From Coralloluteibacterium stylophorae (GTDB lineage: Bacteria; Pseudomonadota; Gammaproteobacteria; Xanthomonadales; Xanthomonadaceae), in assembly GCF_018122625.2 (NCBI RefSeq), contig NZ_JAGQFT020000011.1, positions 62,001 through 126,000 of the forward strand: 64,000 nucleotides of DNA. Reading direction: 5' to 3'. The notes beneath the pieces were generated by a model. The model worked only from the letters and a program-made list of their open reading frames with translations, did no database searches and had not been told where the DNA came from. A program made the position numbers and the translations under genes. Shown here piece after piece: positions 29,392 through 38,566 of this stretch. How positions within the stretch are numbered: the first letter of the stretch is position 1; each line of letters begins with the position of its first letter.

Positions 29392-29419
29392 TGTTAGCGT
29401 CGCAATGGCACCGGTGTCA
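29392..29419 (+). promoter_or_regulatory. Extended -10 promoter with LacI-type operator before the TonB receptor
   Basis: TGTTAGCGT (extended -10 TGnTA form, hexamer TAGCGT at 29395-29400) is followed after 5 bases by the near-palindrome TGGCACCGGTGTCA (29406-29419), whose ACCGGT core is typical of LacI-family operators. The same layout recurs before the divergent GH43 (TGCTAGGTT at 42756-42764, operator 42770-42783). A site right after the -10 would block transcription when occupied. No regulator gene is in the window. Confidence 0.5.
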
Positions 29420-29483
29420 TCCATGGCCCGGGCCATATTCAGACCGACCACACGTCCGCCCCGAGGCGGCAGAGGAGGGGATC

Positions 29484-32342
29484 ATGAGCACTCAGATCAC
29501 GCGCCGGATGACACCGGTTACCGTGCTGGCGGCGGCGATCGGAGTCGCCCTGCAGTTCGCCGCACCCGCGGCCCATGCGCAGGCGGCCGCGACGGCCGGT
29601 GCCGCGCAGTCGAGCGCGCAGCAGACGCCGGTCGAGCAGGCCGGGCAGTCCCCTTCGCCGATCGCGGCGCCGGTGCAGCCGGCGCAGACCACGCTCGATC
29701 CGACCGAGCTCGACGCGGTGCAGGTGGTCGGCTATCGCGCCAGCCTGGTCAAGGCCCTCGACATCAAGCGCGACGCGGTGGGCGCGGTGGACGCCATCGT
29801 GGCCGAGGACATCGCCGAGTTCCCCGACCAGAACATCGCCGAGTCGCTGCAGCGCATCCCCGGCATCACCATCACCCGCGAGTCGGGCGAGGGCCGCAAC
29901 ATCGCCGTGCGCGGCCTCTCCGGCGAATACACCCGCGTGCGCATCAACGGCATGGAGGCGATCGCCGCCACCGGCGGCGAGGGTGGCCCCAACCGTGGCC
30001 GCGACTTCGACTACAACGTGTTCGCCTCGGAGCTCTTCAACTCGGTGGTGGTGCACAAGACCGCGGAGGCCTCCCTCGACGAGGGCTCGCTGGGCGCCAT
30101 TGTCGACCTCAACACCGGCGGTCCGTTCGCCTACAAGAAGGGCTCCACCCTGCTGCTGTCCGGCCAGGCCCAGTACAACGATCTGGTCGAGGACACCTTC
30201 CCGCGCATCGCCGCGCTGTATGCCTGGAACGATCCCTCCGACATGTGGGCGGTGTCGTTCTCCGCGGCCTACTCCGACGACACCACCAAGGAACTCGGGC
30301 AGAACACGGTGCGCTGGCAGCAGGCGGACTTCCGCTCCGTCCGTGGCGTCACCTGCGCAGACAACCCGACCGATGCCGGCTGCGCCGAAGTCGCCGAGGG
30401 GTTCCACCCGCGCATCCCGCGCTACGGCGAGATCGAGGTCGACCGCGAGCGCCTGGGCCTGACCGGCAGCCTCGAGTTCCGTCCCGGCGACGACACCCGG
30501 ATCAAGCTCGACGTGCTCCACTCCAAGCTCGACGCCACCCGCGCCGAACGCTGGGGCGAGGTGCTGTTCCGCGGCAACGAGGGCGGCATGGACGTGATCG
30601 ACTATGCCTACGACCCGGCCACCAACAACCTCACCATGATGGAGGTCGACAACGCCTGGGTACGCAACGAGAACTTCGAGAAGGCCTGGACCACCGAGTT
30701 CAACCAGACCACGCTCGACTTCGAGCACACCTTCTCCGACAGCGTCACCGGCCACTTCCTCGCGGGCAGCGCATCGTCCGAGCTCGACTTCCCGCACGAG
30801 ATCACCTTCGTCTACGACGACCGCGACTACGACGGCTTCGTCTACGACTACGGCAACGACGAGGAGCCGCTGATCGCCTTCAACGGCGCCGACGTCACCG
30901 ATCCGGCGAACTTCCAGATGGCGGAGTTCCGCGACCGGCCGAGCAACACCAAGCACAAGTTCGACAACTTCGCCGCCGACGTCGAGTGGGCCTTCAGCCC
31001 CGACTACTGGCTGCAGGCGGGCGTGAGCTACCGCAAGTTCCGCTTCGAGACCTGGGGCGGCACGCGCGACACCGGCGTCTGCGCGGCCGGCGTCTACGAG
31101 TGCGATCCGGACGGCGACGGCGTCGACGACTACTACGGCATCCCCGCCACCGACGCGCTGTCGGAGGTCTACGAGTTCCCCGATGACGTGGCCGACGGCT
31201 CGACGACGGAATGGCTGATCCCCGACCTCGACGCCTGGCGCGACTACATCGACCTCGCCAACCAGCCGCTGCGCGAGGACGTGGGCAACATCCGCAGCGT
31301 CGAGGAGAAGGACACCGGCGCCTTCATCCAGTTCAACGGCTATACCCAGATCGCCGACCGCGACTTCCGCTTTAACCTGGGCGTGCGCTACGTCGAGACC
31401 GAGCAGACCTCCGACGGCTACAACTCCGGCGTCTTCGTGACGGTCAACAGGCCGAAGTACAAGGACACGCTGCCGGCGCTCAACATGGCCTACAACCTGA
31501 CGCCGGACCTGCTGTGGCGCGTGTCGGCGGCCAAGGTCATGACCCGCCCCGGGCTCGGCAGCCTGACCCCCGGCGGCAGCGTCGACAGCTTCAACTACCG
31601 CGTCTCCTATCAGAACCCGTTCCTCGACCCGACCCGCGCGCGCGCCTACGACACCTCGCTCGAGTGGTACTTCGCGCCCGAGGCGCTGCTCTCGCTGGCC
31701 CTGTTCTACAAGGACCTGGATTCGCGCCCGATCTCGACCGAGCGCACCGGCACCTACGCGTCGACCGGCCTGCCGCTGTCGCTGCTGCTGCCGACCTCGC
31801 CGGCCGAGCAGGATCCGGAGGGACGGCCGTGGACCATCTCCACGATCGACAACGGGCCGGGCGGCACGGTGCGCGGTGCGGAGCTGGCCTTCCAGCTGCC
31901 GTTCGCGCTGTTCGCGAAGGACACGCCGGTGCTGCGCAACATGGGCGTCATCGGCAACTACACCTGGGTCGACTCCGAGGTCGATTACACCTTCGGCGAC
32001 GAGACCGTCACCGAGCGGCTGTTCGGTCTCTCCAACGACTCGGCCAACCTCACCGTGTTCTACGAGAACGAGGTGTTCGACGCCCGCGTGTCCGCCGCCT
32101 ACCGCGACGACTACCTGACCGGCACCAGCGGCACCGGCAACCGCTTCGAAGGCTACGGCGGTACGCTCAACGTCGACATGTCGATGGGCTACAAGCTCAA
32201 CGAGAACTTCGACCTGACCTTCGAGGCGCTGAACCTCACCGATGACTACCAGGACCGCTGGACCGACATCACCACGCAGCGCCGCTACGAGTGGGACCAC
32301 ACCGGGCGCGTGTACAAGGTCGGCTTCCGCTACCGGTTCTGA
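29484..32342 (+). CDS. TonB-dependent receptor (carbohydrate-locus type)
   Basis: A 952-residue outer-membrane receptor. The ATG at 29484 is preceded by AGGAGGGG, and the signal peptide is cleaved near AHA at residue 32. An Ala/Gln/Pro-rich linker leads to the TonB-box-like ELDAVQVVG (75-83). The plug follows, with VDAIVAEDIAEFPDQNIAES and RIPGITITRESGEGRNIAVR, characteristic of the large TonB receptors of Xanthomonadaceae and Caulobacter carbohydrate loci. The beta-barrel ends with terminal Phe (VGFRYRF). It heads a unit with ThuA, an Asp-box lipoprotein and a GH43, so import of an oligosaccharide released by these enzymes is the likely role. The exact ligand is not predictable. Confidence 0.95.
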   Translation: MSTQITRRMTPVTVLAAAIGVALQFAAPAAHAQAAATAGAAQSSAQQTPVEQAGQSPSPIAAPVQPAQTTLDPTELDAVQVVGYRASLVKALDIKRDAVGAVDAIVAEDIAEFPDQNIAESLQRIPGITITRESGEGRNIAVRGLSGEYTRVRINGMEAIAATGGEGGPNRGRDFDYNVFASELFNSVVVHKTAEASLDEGSLGAIVDLNTGGPFAYKKGSTLLLSGQAQYNDLVEDTFPRIAALYAWNDPSDMWAVSFSAAYSDDTTKELGQNTVRWQQADFRSVRGVTCADNPTDAGCAEVAEGFHPRIPRYGEIEVDRERLGLTGSLEFRPGDDTRIKLDVLHSKLDATRAERWGEVLFRGNEGGMDVIDYAYDPATNNLTMMEVDNAWVRNENFEKAWTTEFNQTTLDFEHTFSDSVTGHFLAGSASSELDFPHEITFVYDDRDYDGFVYDYGNDEEPLIAFNGADVTDPANFQMAEFRDRPSNTKHKFDNFAADVEWAFSPDYWLQAGVSYRKFRFETWGGTRDTGVCAAGVYECDPDGDGVDDYYGIPATDALSEVYEFPDDVADGSTTEWLIPDLDAWRDYIDLANQPLREDVGNIRSVEEKDTGAFIQFNGYTQIADRDFRFNLGVRYVETEQTSDGYNSGVFVTVNRPKYKDTLPALNMAYNLTPDLLWRVSAAKVMTRPGLGSLTPGGSVDSFNYRVSYQNPFLDPTRARAYDTSLEWYFAPEALLSLALFYKDLDSRPISTERTGTYASTGLPLSLLLPTSPAEQDPEGRPWTISTIDNGPGGTVRGAELAFQLPFALFAKDTPVLRNMGVIGNYTWVDSEVDYTFGDETVTERLFGLSNDSANLTVFYENEVFDARVSAAYRDDYLTGTSGTGNRFEGYGGTLNVDMSMGYKLNENFDLTFEALNLTDDYQDRWTDITTQRRYEWDHTGRVYKVGFRYRF

Positions 32343-33144
32343 CCGCACCCACTGCCGCACGCCGGACGCCGCGCGCGTCCGGCGCCGCGGCGCCGCGCGG
32401 CTGGCGCTGCTGTTCGCCGTGCTGACGGGCGCGTCGCCTGCGGGCGCCGACCCCGTGCGGCCGGCGAACGCCGCGGCCGCACCGGCGCGGGTGCTCGTGT
32501 TCACCCGCACCACCGGCTGGCGCCACGATTCGATCCCCGTAGCCGTGGCTACCCTGCGCGAACTGGCGCAGGACCAGGGCCTGGAGGTCGTGCACAGCGA
32601 GGATCCCGCATCCTTCACTTCGCGCAACCTCGCCGGCTTCCGCGCGGTGCTGTTCGCCAGCACCACCGGCGACGTGCTCGACGAGGGCCAGCAGGCGGCC
32701 ATGGAGGCCTTCGTCCGCGACGGCGGTGGCTTCATGGGCGTGCACGCCGCCGCCGACACCGAATACGACTGGCCCTGGTACGGCGAGCTCGTCGGCGCCC
32801 GCTTCGCCGGCCATCCGCCGGGCCTGCAGACCTCGCGCGTGCGCGTCGCCGAGCGGCACGCCATCGACGCCGACCGCGGGGGATGGCAGGTCACCGACGA
32901 GTTCTACAACTTCCGCGACGACCCGCGCCCGCAGGTCGAGGTGCTGGCGACGCTGACGGGCTCCGACTTCGTCGGCGGCACCATGGGCGACGATCATCCG
33001 ATCGCCTGGTGCCGCGGCTTCGATGGCGGTCGCAGCTGGTACACCGGCCTCGGGCACGACGTGCGGGTGTGGAGCGATCCGGTGTTCCGCCGTCACCTGG
33101 CCCGCGGCCTGCGCTACGCAACCGGTGCTGCCGACGCATGCTGA
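32242..33144 (+). CDS. ThuA-domain protein (trehalose-utilisation family), start uncertain
   Basis: A ThuA-fold (class I glutamine amidotransferase-like) protein. Core blocks are VLVFTRTTGWRHDSIPVAVA, GGFMGVHAAADTEYDWPWYG, DEFYNF and VWSDPVFRRHLARGLRYA. A signal-peptide-like stretch (RRRGAARLALLFAVLTGASP, about 32380-32440) precedes the domain. The only canonical start upstream of it is ATG 32242, which would overlap the TonB receptor by 101 bases and add an odd Thr/Ser/Arg-rich leader. The first canonical codon after the receptor stop is GTG 32419, which would lose most of the signal. A CTG start near 32401 is possible. ThuA proteins occur in sugar-utilisation operons, but their reaction is not settled. 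The stop overlaps the next gene by 7 bases. Confidence 0.8.
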   Translation: MTTRTAGPTSPRSAATSGTTPGACTRSASATGSDRTHCRTPDAARVRRRGAARLALLFAVLTGASPAGADPVRPANAAAAPARVLVFTRTTGWRHDSIPVAVATLRELAQDQGLEVVHSEDPASFTSRNLAGFRAVLFASTTGDVLDEGQQAAMEAFVRDGGGFMGVHAAADTEYDWPWYGELVGARFAGHPPGLQTSRVRVAERHAIDADRGGWQVTDEFYNFRDDPRPQVEVLATLTGSDFVGGTMGDDHPIAWCRGFDGGRSWYTGLGHDVRVWSDPVFRRHLARGLRYATGAADAC

Positions 33145-34409
33145 GCCGCCTGCGGTCGGCTGCGTTCGTAGCGTCCCCCGGGGGGACACGGAAGGCAGCA
33201 GGCGCGGTCGTGTCCGCGGCTGCGGCCGCACTGCTCGTGGCGTGTACGGCGCAGGCGCCGTACCGGGTGATGCCGGACGTGTTCGCGCCCGCGCTGCCCG
33301 ACCTCGGCCTCGCCCCGGCGCCCGGTACTGCGACCTTCACCGTATTCCGACCGGACGCCAACGACGACCGCTTCAGCAACGGCGCGGTGCCGGTCGCGTT
33401 CAAGGGACGGCTCTACGTCCAGTGGCAGAGCTCGACGCGCGACGAGGACGCCGCCGACACCTGGGTGGCCTACAGCCGCAGCGACGACGGCCTGCGCTGG
33501 TCGTCACCTGCAGTGCTGGCGCCTTCGGGCGCGGGACCGGCGATGCGCTCCAGCGGTGGCTGGTGGACGGACGGCGAGGTGCTGGTCGCCTACGCCAACG
33601 TGTGGCCGCAGGGATTCCGCGGAGCGGCCGGCGGCTTCACCGAGTACCGGCTCAGCCGCGACGGCGAGCAGTGGTCGCCGCCGCGGCGGGTCCTGGATGC
33701 GGCGGGTCGGCCCTTCGCCGGCGTGATCGAGCAGGACCCGCATGCGCTCGCCGACGGCCGCATCGTCACCGCCTTCCATGTGCCGCCGGGCCTCACCGCG
33801 GTGCCTTACTTCACCGACGATCCCCTGGGTGTGTCCGGCTGGACCCGCGGCGCGATGCCCGACCTGCCGCACGACGGCCGCAGCGGGCGCGCGCTCGAGC
33901 CGAGCCTGTTCCTGCAGGGCAGGTGCATCGTGATGGTGTTCCGCGACCAGGCCTCGAGCTTCCGCCAGCTCGCCTCGCGGAGCTGCGACCGCGGCGCGAC
34001 CTGGAGCAGGCCGGTGGTGACGACGATGCCGGACGCGCGGGCCAAGCAGAGCGCCGGCAATCTCGCCGACGGCACCGCCTTCCTCGTCAACGCGCCGAAC
34101 GCCGGCCGCGAGCGCATCCCGCTGGCGCTCACCCTCGCCGGCGACGGGCGTCGCTTCGACCGCGCCTTCCTGCTGCGCGGGCACGCCGACCTGCAGCCGC
34201 TGCGCTTCGAGGGCCGCTACAAGCGCCCGGGCTACCACTACCCCAAGAGCGTGGTGTGGCAGGACCACCTCTACGTCGCCTACGCCACCAACAAGGAGGA
34301 CGTCGAGGTGACGCGGGTGCCGCTGGCGAGCCTGGACGCGACGCGTTCCGCGGGCGGCGGCACCAACGATCCCGGGGAAGCCGGCATCGGCGAGCAGTCC
34401 GTGCCATGA
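33138..34409 (+). CDS. Sialidase-superfamily (BNR/Asp-box) lipoprotein, probable glycoside-active enzyme
   Basis: A 423-residue predicted lipoprotein (lipobox Cys36 in LLVACTAQ) with a six-bladed propeller of the sialidase superfamily. Three Asp-box motifs (S-x-D-x-G-x-x-W) are visible at residues 115-121 (SDDGLRW), 173-179 (SRDGEQW) and 282-289 (SCDRGATW). An exo-sialidase is unlikely, since its partners act on plant polysaccharides. Related propellers include unassigned glycosidases and lyases. The start ATG at 33138 overlaps the ThuA stop (ATGCTGA), so translation is coupled. The active-site Arg triad of true sialidases is not obvious. I would call it a candidate carbohydrate-active enzyme of unknown specificity. 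Confidence 0.8.
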   Translation: MLSRLRSAAFVASPGGTRKAAGAVVSAAAAALLVACTAQAPYRVMPDVFAPALPDLGLAPAPGTATFTVFRPDANDDRFSNGAVPVAFKGRLYVQWQSSTRDEDAADTWVAYSRSDDGLRWSSPAVLAPSGAGPAMRSSGGWWTDGEVLVAYANVWPQGFRGAAGGFTEYRLSRDGEQWSPPRRVLDAAGRPFAGVIEQDPHALADGRIVTAFHVPPGLTAVPYFTDDPLGVSGWTRGAMPDLPHDGRSGRALEPSLFLQGRCIVMVFRDQASSFRQLASRSCDRGATWSRPVVTTMPDARAKQSAGNLADGTAFLVNAPNAGRERIPLALTLAGDGRRFDRAFLLRGHADLQPLRFEGRYKRPGYHYPKSVVWQDHLYVAYATNKEDVEVTRVPLASLDATRSAGGGTNDPGEAGIGEQSVP

Positions 34410-34459
34410 CCGCCGCCGGGCGCCAGCGGCCTCCGCGGCCTGCCTGCAGGAGCAACGCA

Positions 34460-36172
34460 ATGCCTCGCATCCCGACCTTCGTCCTCGCCCTGCTCCTGTC
34501 GGCATCCGCCTCCGCGCAGCCGCCGCTGCCCGCCGGCGTATGGTCGCCCGACCGCGGCGATGGCACCTACGCCAACCCGGTGCTGGCGGGCGACTATTCC
34601 GATCCGGATGTCGTGCGCGTCGGCGACGACTACTACCTGACCGCCTCGAGCTTCACCAACGTGCCGGGCCTGCCGGTGCTGCATTCCCGCGACCTGGTGA
34701 ACTGGACGCTGGTGGGCCACGCCCTCCCGCGCCTGCCGCAGGAGGCGCACCACGCCGTGCCGCGCCGCGGTGGCGGCGTGTGGGCGCCGTCGATCCGCCA
34801 CCGCGACGGCCTGTTCCGCATCTACTGGGGCGATCCCGACTTCGGCATCTATACGGTCAGCGCGAGGGATCCAGCGGGGCCGTGGAGCGCGCCGGTGCGG
34901 GTCGACGACGCCGTCGGTGCGATCGACCCGGCCCCGTTCTGGGACGACGACGGCCAGGGCTGGCTGGTGCACGCCTACGCGAAGTCGCGCTCGGGCCGGA
35001 TCAACGAGATCGTGCTCAAGCGCCTGAACGCCGACGGCACGCGCACCGTCGGCGAGGAACAGGTGATCGTCGACGGCGACGCCCTCCCGCCGGTGGACAC
35101 CTCCGACGGGCGCAAGCGCTGGGTCGTGATCGAGGGGCCGAAGCTGTACAAGCGTGGTGGCGAATATCTGCTGTTCGCGCCGGCGGGTGGGGTCAAGGGC
35201 GGATGGCAGGGCGTGTTCCGCGCCCGCGACATCCGCGGCCCCTACGCCGCGCGCAACGTCCTGGACCAGGGCGCGACGCCGGTGAACGGGCCGCACCAGG
35301 GCGCCTGGGTGGACACGCCGCAGGGTGGTGACTGGTTCGTCCATTTCTCCGACGCCGATGCCTACGGCCGCCGCGTGCACCTGCAGCCGCTGCGCTGGGG
35401 TGCGGACGGCTGGCCGCTCATCGGCGAGCGCCAGCCGGGGACCGACCGCGGCCAGCCGGTGCTGCGGCATGCCAAGCCGCGCACCGCCGATGCGTCGCGC
35501 GAGGTGCCCACGGTCGACGACGCGTTCGACCGCGGGTTCCATCTCGGCTGGCAATGGCAGGCCAATCCGGCCGCCGACTGGGTCGACCGCTCGGTGGATG
35601 GCGTGCTGCGGCTGAAGTCGGCGTCCTCGCCGCGCAACCTGTGGGAAAGCGGGCAGCTGCTGGCGCAGAAGCTGCCGGGCACGAGCTTCGCGGCCACGGT
35701 CAGGCTGGTCTTCGCACCGGTGGCGCGTGGCGAGCGCGCTGGGCTCGCCCTGTTCGGCGCCGACTACGGCTGGATCGGGATCGACAACGGTGATGACGGC
35801 CCGCGCCTGGTGCAGGTGGCGCGTCGCGGCGCATCGGAAGATCGCCCGGAAGCGGTACACGCCGGACCGATGGTCGCAGCGGCTCCGGTGTGGCTGCGGG
35901 TCGAGGTGGAACCCGTCACCGTCGCGGTCGACCCGCCGGCCGACCCGACCCGCTACTGGCCGGCGATGACCCGCGCCACGCACGCGCGCGCCCGCTTCAG
36001 CTACAGCCTCGACGGCCGCGAGTTCGTGCGCCTGGGCGATCCGGTGACCGTGCTGCCGGGGCGCTGGGTGGGTGCCCAGCTCGGCCTGTTCGCGCAGAGC
36101 CCGTCGGGGACACCGGCCTACACCGCCACGCGCGTCGGTTTCGCCGACTTCGACGACTTCGAGGTGCGCTGA
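34460..36172 (+). CDS. Secreted GH43 family glycosidase (beta-xylosidase/alpha-L-arabinofuranosidase type)
   Basis: A 570-residue secreted enzyme with a signal peptide ending ASASA. Start at 34460 with AGGAG 7 bases upstream; an ATG at 34406 overlapping the previous stop would place a Pro/Arg stretch before the signal. The five-bladed GH43 propeller shows the general base Asp48 (VLAGDYSDPDVVR), the pKa modulator in AIDPAPFWDDDG, and the acid in VVIEGPKLYKRGG. A C-terminal beta-sandwich (about residues 350-570, FDRGFHLGWQWQANP) resembles the ConA-like domain of subfamily-12 beta-xylosidases. Expected substrate: arabino- or xylo-oligosaccharides. Last gene of the TonB receptor unit and convergent with GH95 (11 bases apart). 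Confidence 0.9.
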   Translation: MPRIPTFVLALLLSASASAQPPLPAGVWSPDRGDGTYANPVLAGDYSDPDVVRVGDDYYLTASSFTNVPGLPVLHSRDLVNWTLVGHALPRLPQEAHHAVPRRGGGVWAPSIRHRDGLFRIYWGDPDFGIYTVSARDPAGPWSAPVRVDDAVGAIDPAPFWDDDGQGWLVHAYAKSRSGRINEIVLKRLNADGTRTVGEEQVIVDGDALPPVDTSDGRKRWVVIEGPKLYKRGGEYLLFAPAGGVKGGWQGVFRARDIRGPYAARNVLDQGATPVNGPHQGAWVDTPQGGDWFVHFSDADAYGRRVHLQPLRWGADGWPLIGERQPGTDRGQPVLRHAKPRTADASREVPTVDDAFDRGFHLGWQWQANPAADWVDRSVDGVLRLKSASSPRNLWESGQLLAQKLPGTSFAATVRLVFAPVARGERAGLALFGADYGWIGIDNGDDGPRLVQVARRGASEDRPEAVHAGPMVAAAPVWLRVEVEPVTVAVDPPADPTRYWPAMTRATHARARFSYSLDGREFVRLGDPVTVLPGRWVGAQLGLFAQSPSGTPAYTATRVGFADFDDFEVR

Positions 36173-36183
36173 AGCGATCGCGG

Positions 36184-38535
36184 TCAGGCCCGGACGAGCC
36201 CCCCGTCCGCGCGCGGCACGACGCGGGCGCGCTCGCCGGCGGCGAGGTCGAGGTCGATCCGCCGTCCGCGCCACGACACCCGGTAGCTGCCGCCGCGGTC
36301 GCTGGCGACGGTGGCGGACTCGAGCAGGCCGTCGCTCCAGGCGATGTCGATGCCAGCCGCCCCGCGCAGGCGCAGCCCTTCGATGCGGCCGTGGCGCCAG
36401 CGCGGCGGCAGCGCCGGCAGCAGGAAGACCTCGCCGCCCCAGTCCTGCAGCAGCATCTCGGCGATGCCCGCCGCGCCGCCGAAATTGCCGTCGATCTGGA
36501 ACGGCGGATGCGCATCGAACAGGTTGGGATAGGTGCGCGCGTGGCTGAGCAGCATCTCCAGCACGCGATAGGCGTGCGCGCCGTCGCCCAGCCGCGCCCA
36601 CAGGTTGATGCGCCAGCCGATGCCCCAGCCGGTGGCCTCGTCGCCGCGCAGCTGCAGCGAGCGCTTCGCCGCCGCGGCGAGCTCCGGCGTATCGCGGACG
36701 TTGATCGCGTGGCCGGGATGCAGCGCGTAGAGGTGGGAGACGTGGCGGTGGTCCGGCTCCGGTGCCTGCAGGTCCCAGTCCTCGCGCCATTCCTGCAGCT
36801 GGCCGGCCTGGCCGATGCGGTCGGGCGGCAGGCGCGCGGCGATCGCGGCCAGCCGCGCGGCGAAGTCGGTATCGACCTGCAGCAGCTGCGCGGCCTCGAT
36901 GCACTGCGCGAACAGGGCGCGCAGGATCTGCGAATCCATCGCCGGCCCCGCGCAGAGCGAGGATCCGAAGGGATGCCTGTTCTCCGGCGACAGCGAAGGA
37001 TTGGTGACCAGCTCGCCGGTGCCCGGATCCTCGATGAGCACCGCGGCGAAGAATTCGGCGGCGCCGCGGAACAGCGGATACACCCGCGCCAGGTAGGCCG
37101 GATCGCGCCCATAGTCCCAGCGGTCCCAGAGGTGGCGCAGCAGCCAGGCGCCGCCCATCGGCCAGATGCCGAAACGGGCGCCGTCGATCGGTGCGGTCTG
37201 CCGCCACAGGTCGGTGTTGTGGTGCACGACCCAGCCCGGCGCGCCGTACATCTCGCGCGCGGTGCGCGCGCCGGTCTCGGCCAGCTCGAACACCATGCGT
37301 TCCAGCGGTTCGACGCACTCCGGCAGCGCCGCGACCTCGGCCGGCCAGTAGTTCATCTCTGTATTGATGTTCAGCGTCCACTTGCTCGACCACGGCGGGT
37401 CCTGCAGGTCGTTCCAGATGCCCTGCAGGTTGGCCGGCTGCGAGCCGGGGCGCGAACTCGAGATCAGCAGGTAGCGCCCGTACTGGAAGTACAACGCGGC
37501 CAGCGCCGGGTCGTCCTCGCCGCCGAAGCGCTCCACGCGCTGGTCGGTGGTGCGTGCCGCGGCCCGGGTGCGGCCGAGGTCGATGCGCACGCGGCGGAAC
37601 AGGCGTCGGTGCTCCGCCTCGTGGTCGGCGCGCAGCACATCGGCGCCGCGCGCGGCCGCGGCATCGAGCTGGCTGCGGGTCATCGCGTCGGGATCGCCGG
37701 AGACGTCGTCGTAGCGCAGGTAGCTGGTCGCGCAGGCGACCAGCAGCACGAGCTCGTCGGCACCATCGAAGCGCAGCCTGCCGTCGCGCGCCGAGACCGT
37801 GCCGCCGCGCTGCAGCAGGCGGGTGCGCAGCACGAAGCGCAGGGCGCCGTCGATGCCGTGCCGGCTGCCGTTGCGGCCGGCGAGCAGGAGTTCGGTGCCG
37901 GTGGCGGAGAGGGTGTGGTCGAGTTCGGAGGTCGTCGAGACCAGGCCCGATAGTGCGCCGGGACGGTCCGCGCGCACGCGCAGCACCAGGCATTGGTCGA
38001 CCGGCGAGACGAAGGCCTCCCGCGTGTGCGTGACGCCGTCGGCGCTGAAGCGCGAGGTGGCGACGGCGCGGTCGAGGTCGAGGGTCCGCGCATAATCGTC
38101 GATGGCGTCGAGGCCGTCGAAGTCGATCCACACGTCGCCCGGCGCCTGGTAGGGCATCTGCCGCACCGGCACCGCCATCAGCGCCTCGTTCGCCAGCGCC
38201 TCGGCCTCGGCGTAGCGGCCGGCGAAGATCAGGCGCCGCACCTCCGGCAGCGCCTCGCGGGCGCGCGGGTTCACCGGGTCGTGCGGGCCGCCGGCGAACA
38301 GCGTGTCCTCGTTGATCTGCAGGCGCTCGCGCGCGACGCCGCCCCAGACCATGGCGCCGAGACGGCCGTTGCCCAGCGGCAGCGCCCCGACCCACGCGCG
38401 TGCGGGCACGTCGTAGCGCAGGACGAGGTCGTCGTCGGGAAAGGGCGCCGCGCCATCGGCGCGCGCCGATGGTGCGGCCAGCGCGGCGCTCGCGGCCATC
38501 GCCTGCAGCAGCTGGCGGCGGGTCAGGTCCAGCAT
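36184..38535 (-). CDS. Glycoside hydrolase family 95 (alpha-L-fucosidase/alpha-L-galactosidase type)
   Basis: A 783-residue enzyme with a twin-arginine signal (LTRRQLLQAMAASAALA), so it is probably folded before export. The GH95 N-terminal beta-sandwich starts LRYDVPARAWVGALPLGNGR and continues MVWGGVARERLQINEDTLF. The (alpha/alpha)6 barrel shows NLQGIWNDLQDPPWSSKWT, NINTEMNYWPAE and GWRINLWARLGDGAHAYR. GH95 enzymes invert alpha-1,2-L-fucosides or alpha-L-galactosides, sugars that decorate xyloglucan and rhamnogalacturonan side chains. Last gene of the minus-strand sugar-porter operon, 31 bases after CE12. Specificity is not resolved by sequence alone. Confidence 0.92.
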   Translation of the reverse strand: MLDLTRRQLLQAMAASAALAAPSARADGAAPFPDDDLVLRYDVPARAWVGALPLGNGRLGAMVWGGVARERLQINEDTLFAGGPHDPVNPRAREALPEVRRLIFAGRYAEAEALANEALMAVPVRQMPYQAPGDVWIDFDGLDAIDDYARTLDLDRAVATSRFSADGVTHTREAFVSPVDQCLVLRVRADRPGALSGLVSTTSELDHTLSATGTELLLAGRNGSRHGIDGALRFVLRTRLLQRGGTVSARDGRLRFDGADELVLLVACATSYLRYDDVSGDPDAMTRSQLDAAAARGADVLRADHEAEHRRLFRRVRIDLGRTRAAARTTDQRVERFGGEDDPALAALYFQYGRYLLISSSRPGSQPANLQGIWNDLQDPPWSSKWTLNINTEMNYWPAEVAALPECVEPLERMVFELAETGARTAREMYGAPGWVVHHNTDLWRQTAPIDGARFGIWPMGGAWLLRHLWDRWDYGRDPAYLARVYPLFRGAAEFFAAVLIEDPGTGELVTNPSLSPENRHPFGSSLCAGPAMDSQILRALFAQCIEAAQLLQVDTDFAARLAAIAARLPPDRIGQAGQLQEWREDWDLQAPEPDHRHVSHLYALHPGHAINVRDTPELAAAAKRSLQLRGDEATGWGIGWRINLWARLGDGAHAYRVLEMLLSHARTYPNLFDAHPPFQIDGNFGGAAGIAEMLLQDWGGEVFLLPALPPRWRHGRIEGLRLRGAAGIDIAWSDGLLESATVASDRGGSYRVSWRGRRIDLDLAAGERARVVPRADGGLVRA

Positions 38536-38566
38536 CCGCTGACTCCGTGTGGAACGAGGATGGGCC

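Noticed and set aside
29439..32894. A minus-strand frame of over 1100 codons opposite the TonB receptor
   Set aside because: Shadow of the receptor gene; sequence is His/Val/Asp-rich without domain signal.
33138..34409. Calling the Asp-box lipoprotein a sialidase
   Set aside because: Only the propeller fold is supported. No sialic-acid metabolism genes or clear Arg triad are present.
34406..34460. Earlier ATG for the first GH43, overlapping the preceding stop by 4 bases
   Set aside because: It would place a Pro/Arg-rich segment before a good signal peptide. The ATG at 34460 has AGGAG at proper spacing.
34280..38395. A 1371-codon minus-strand frame spanning GH43 and GH95
   Set aside because: It is out of frame with GH95 on the same strand and antisense to GH43. 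No conserved blocks.
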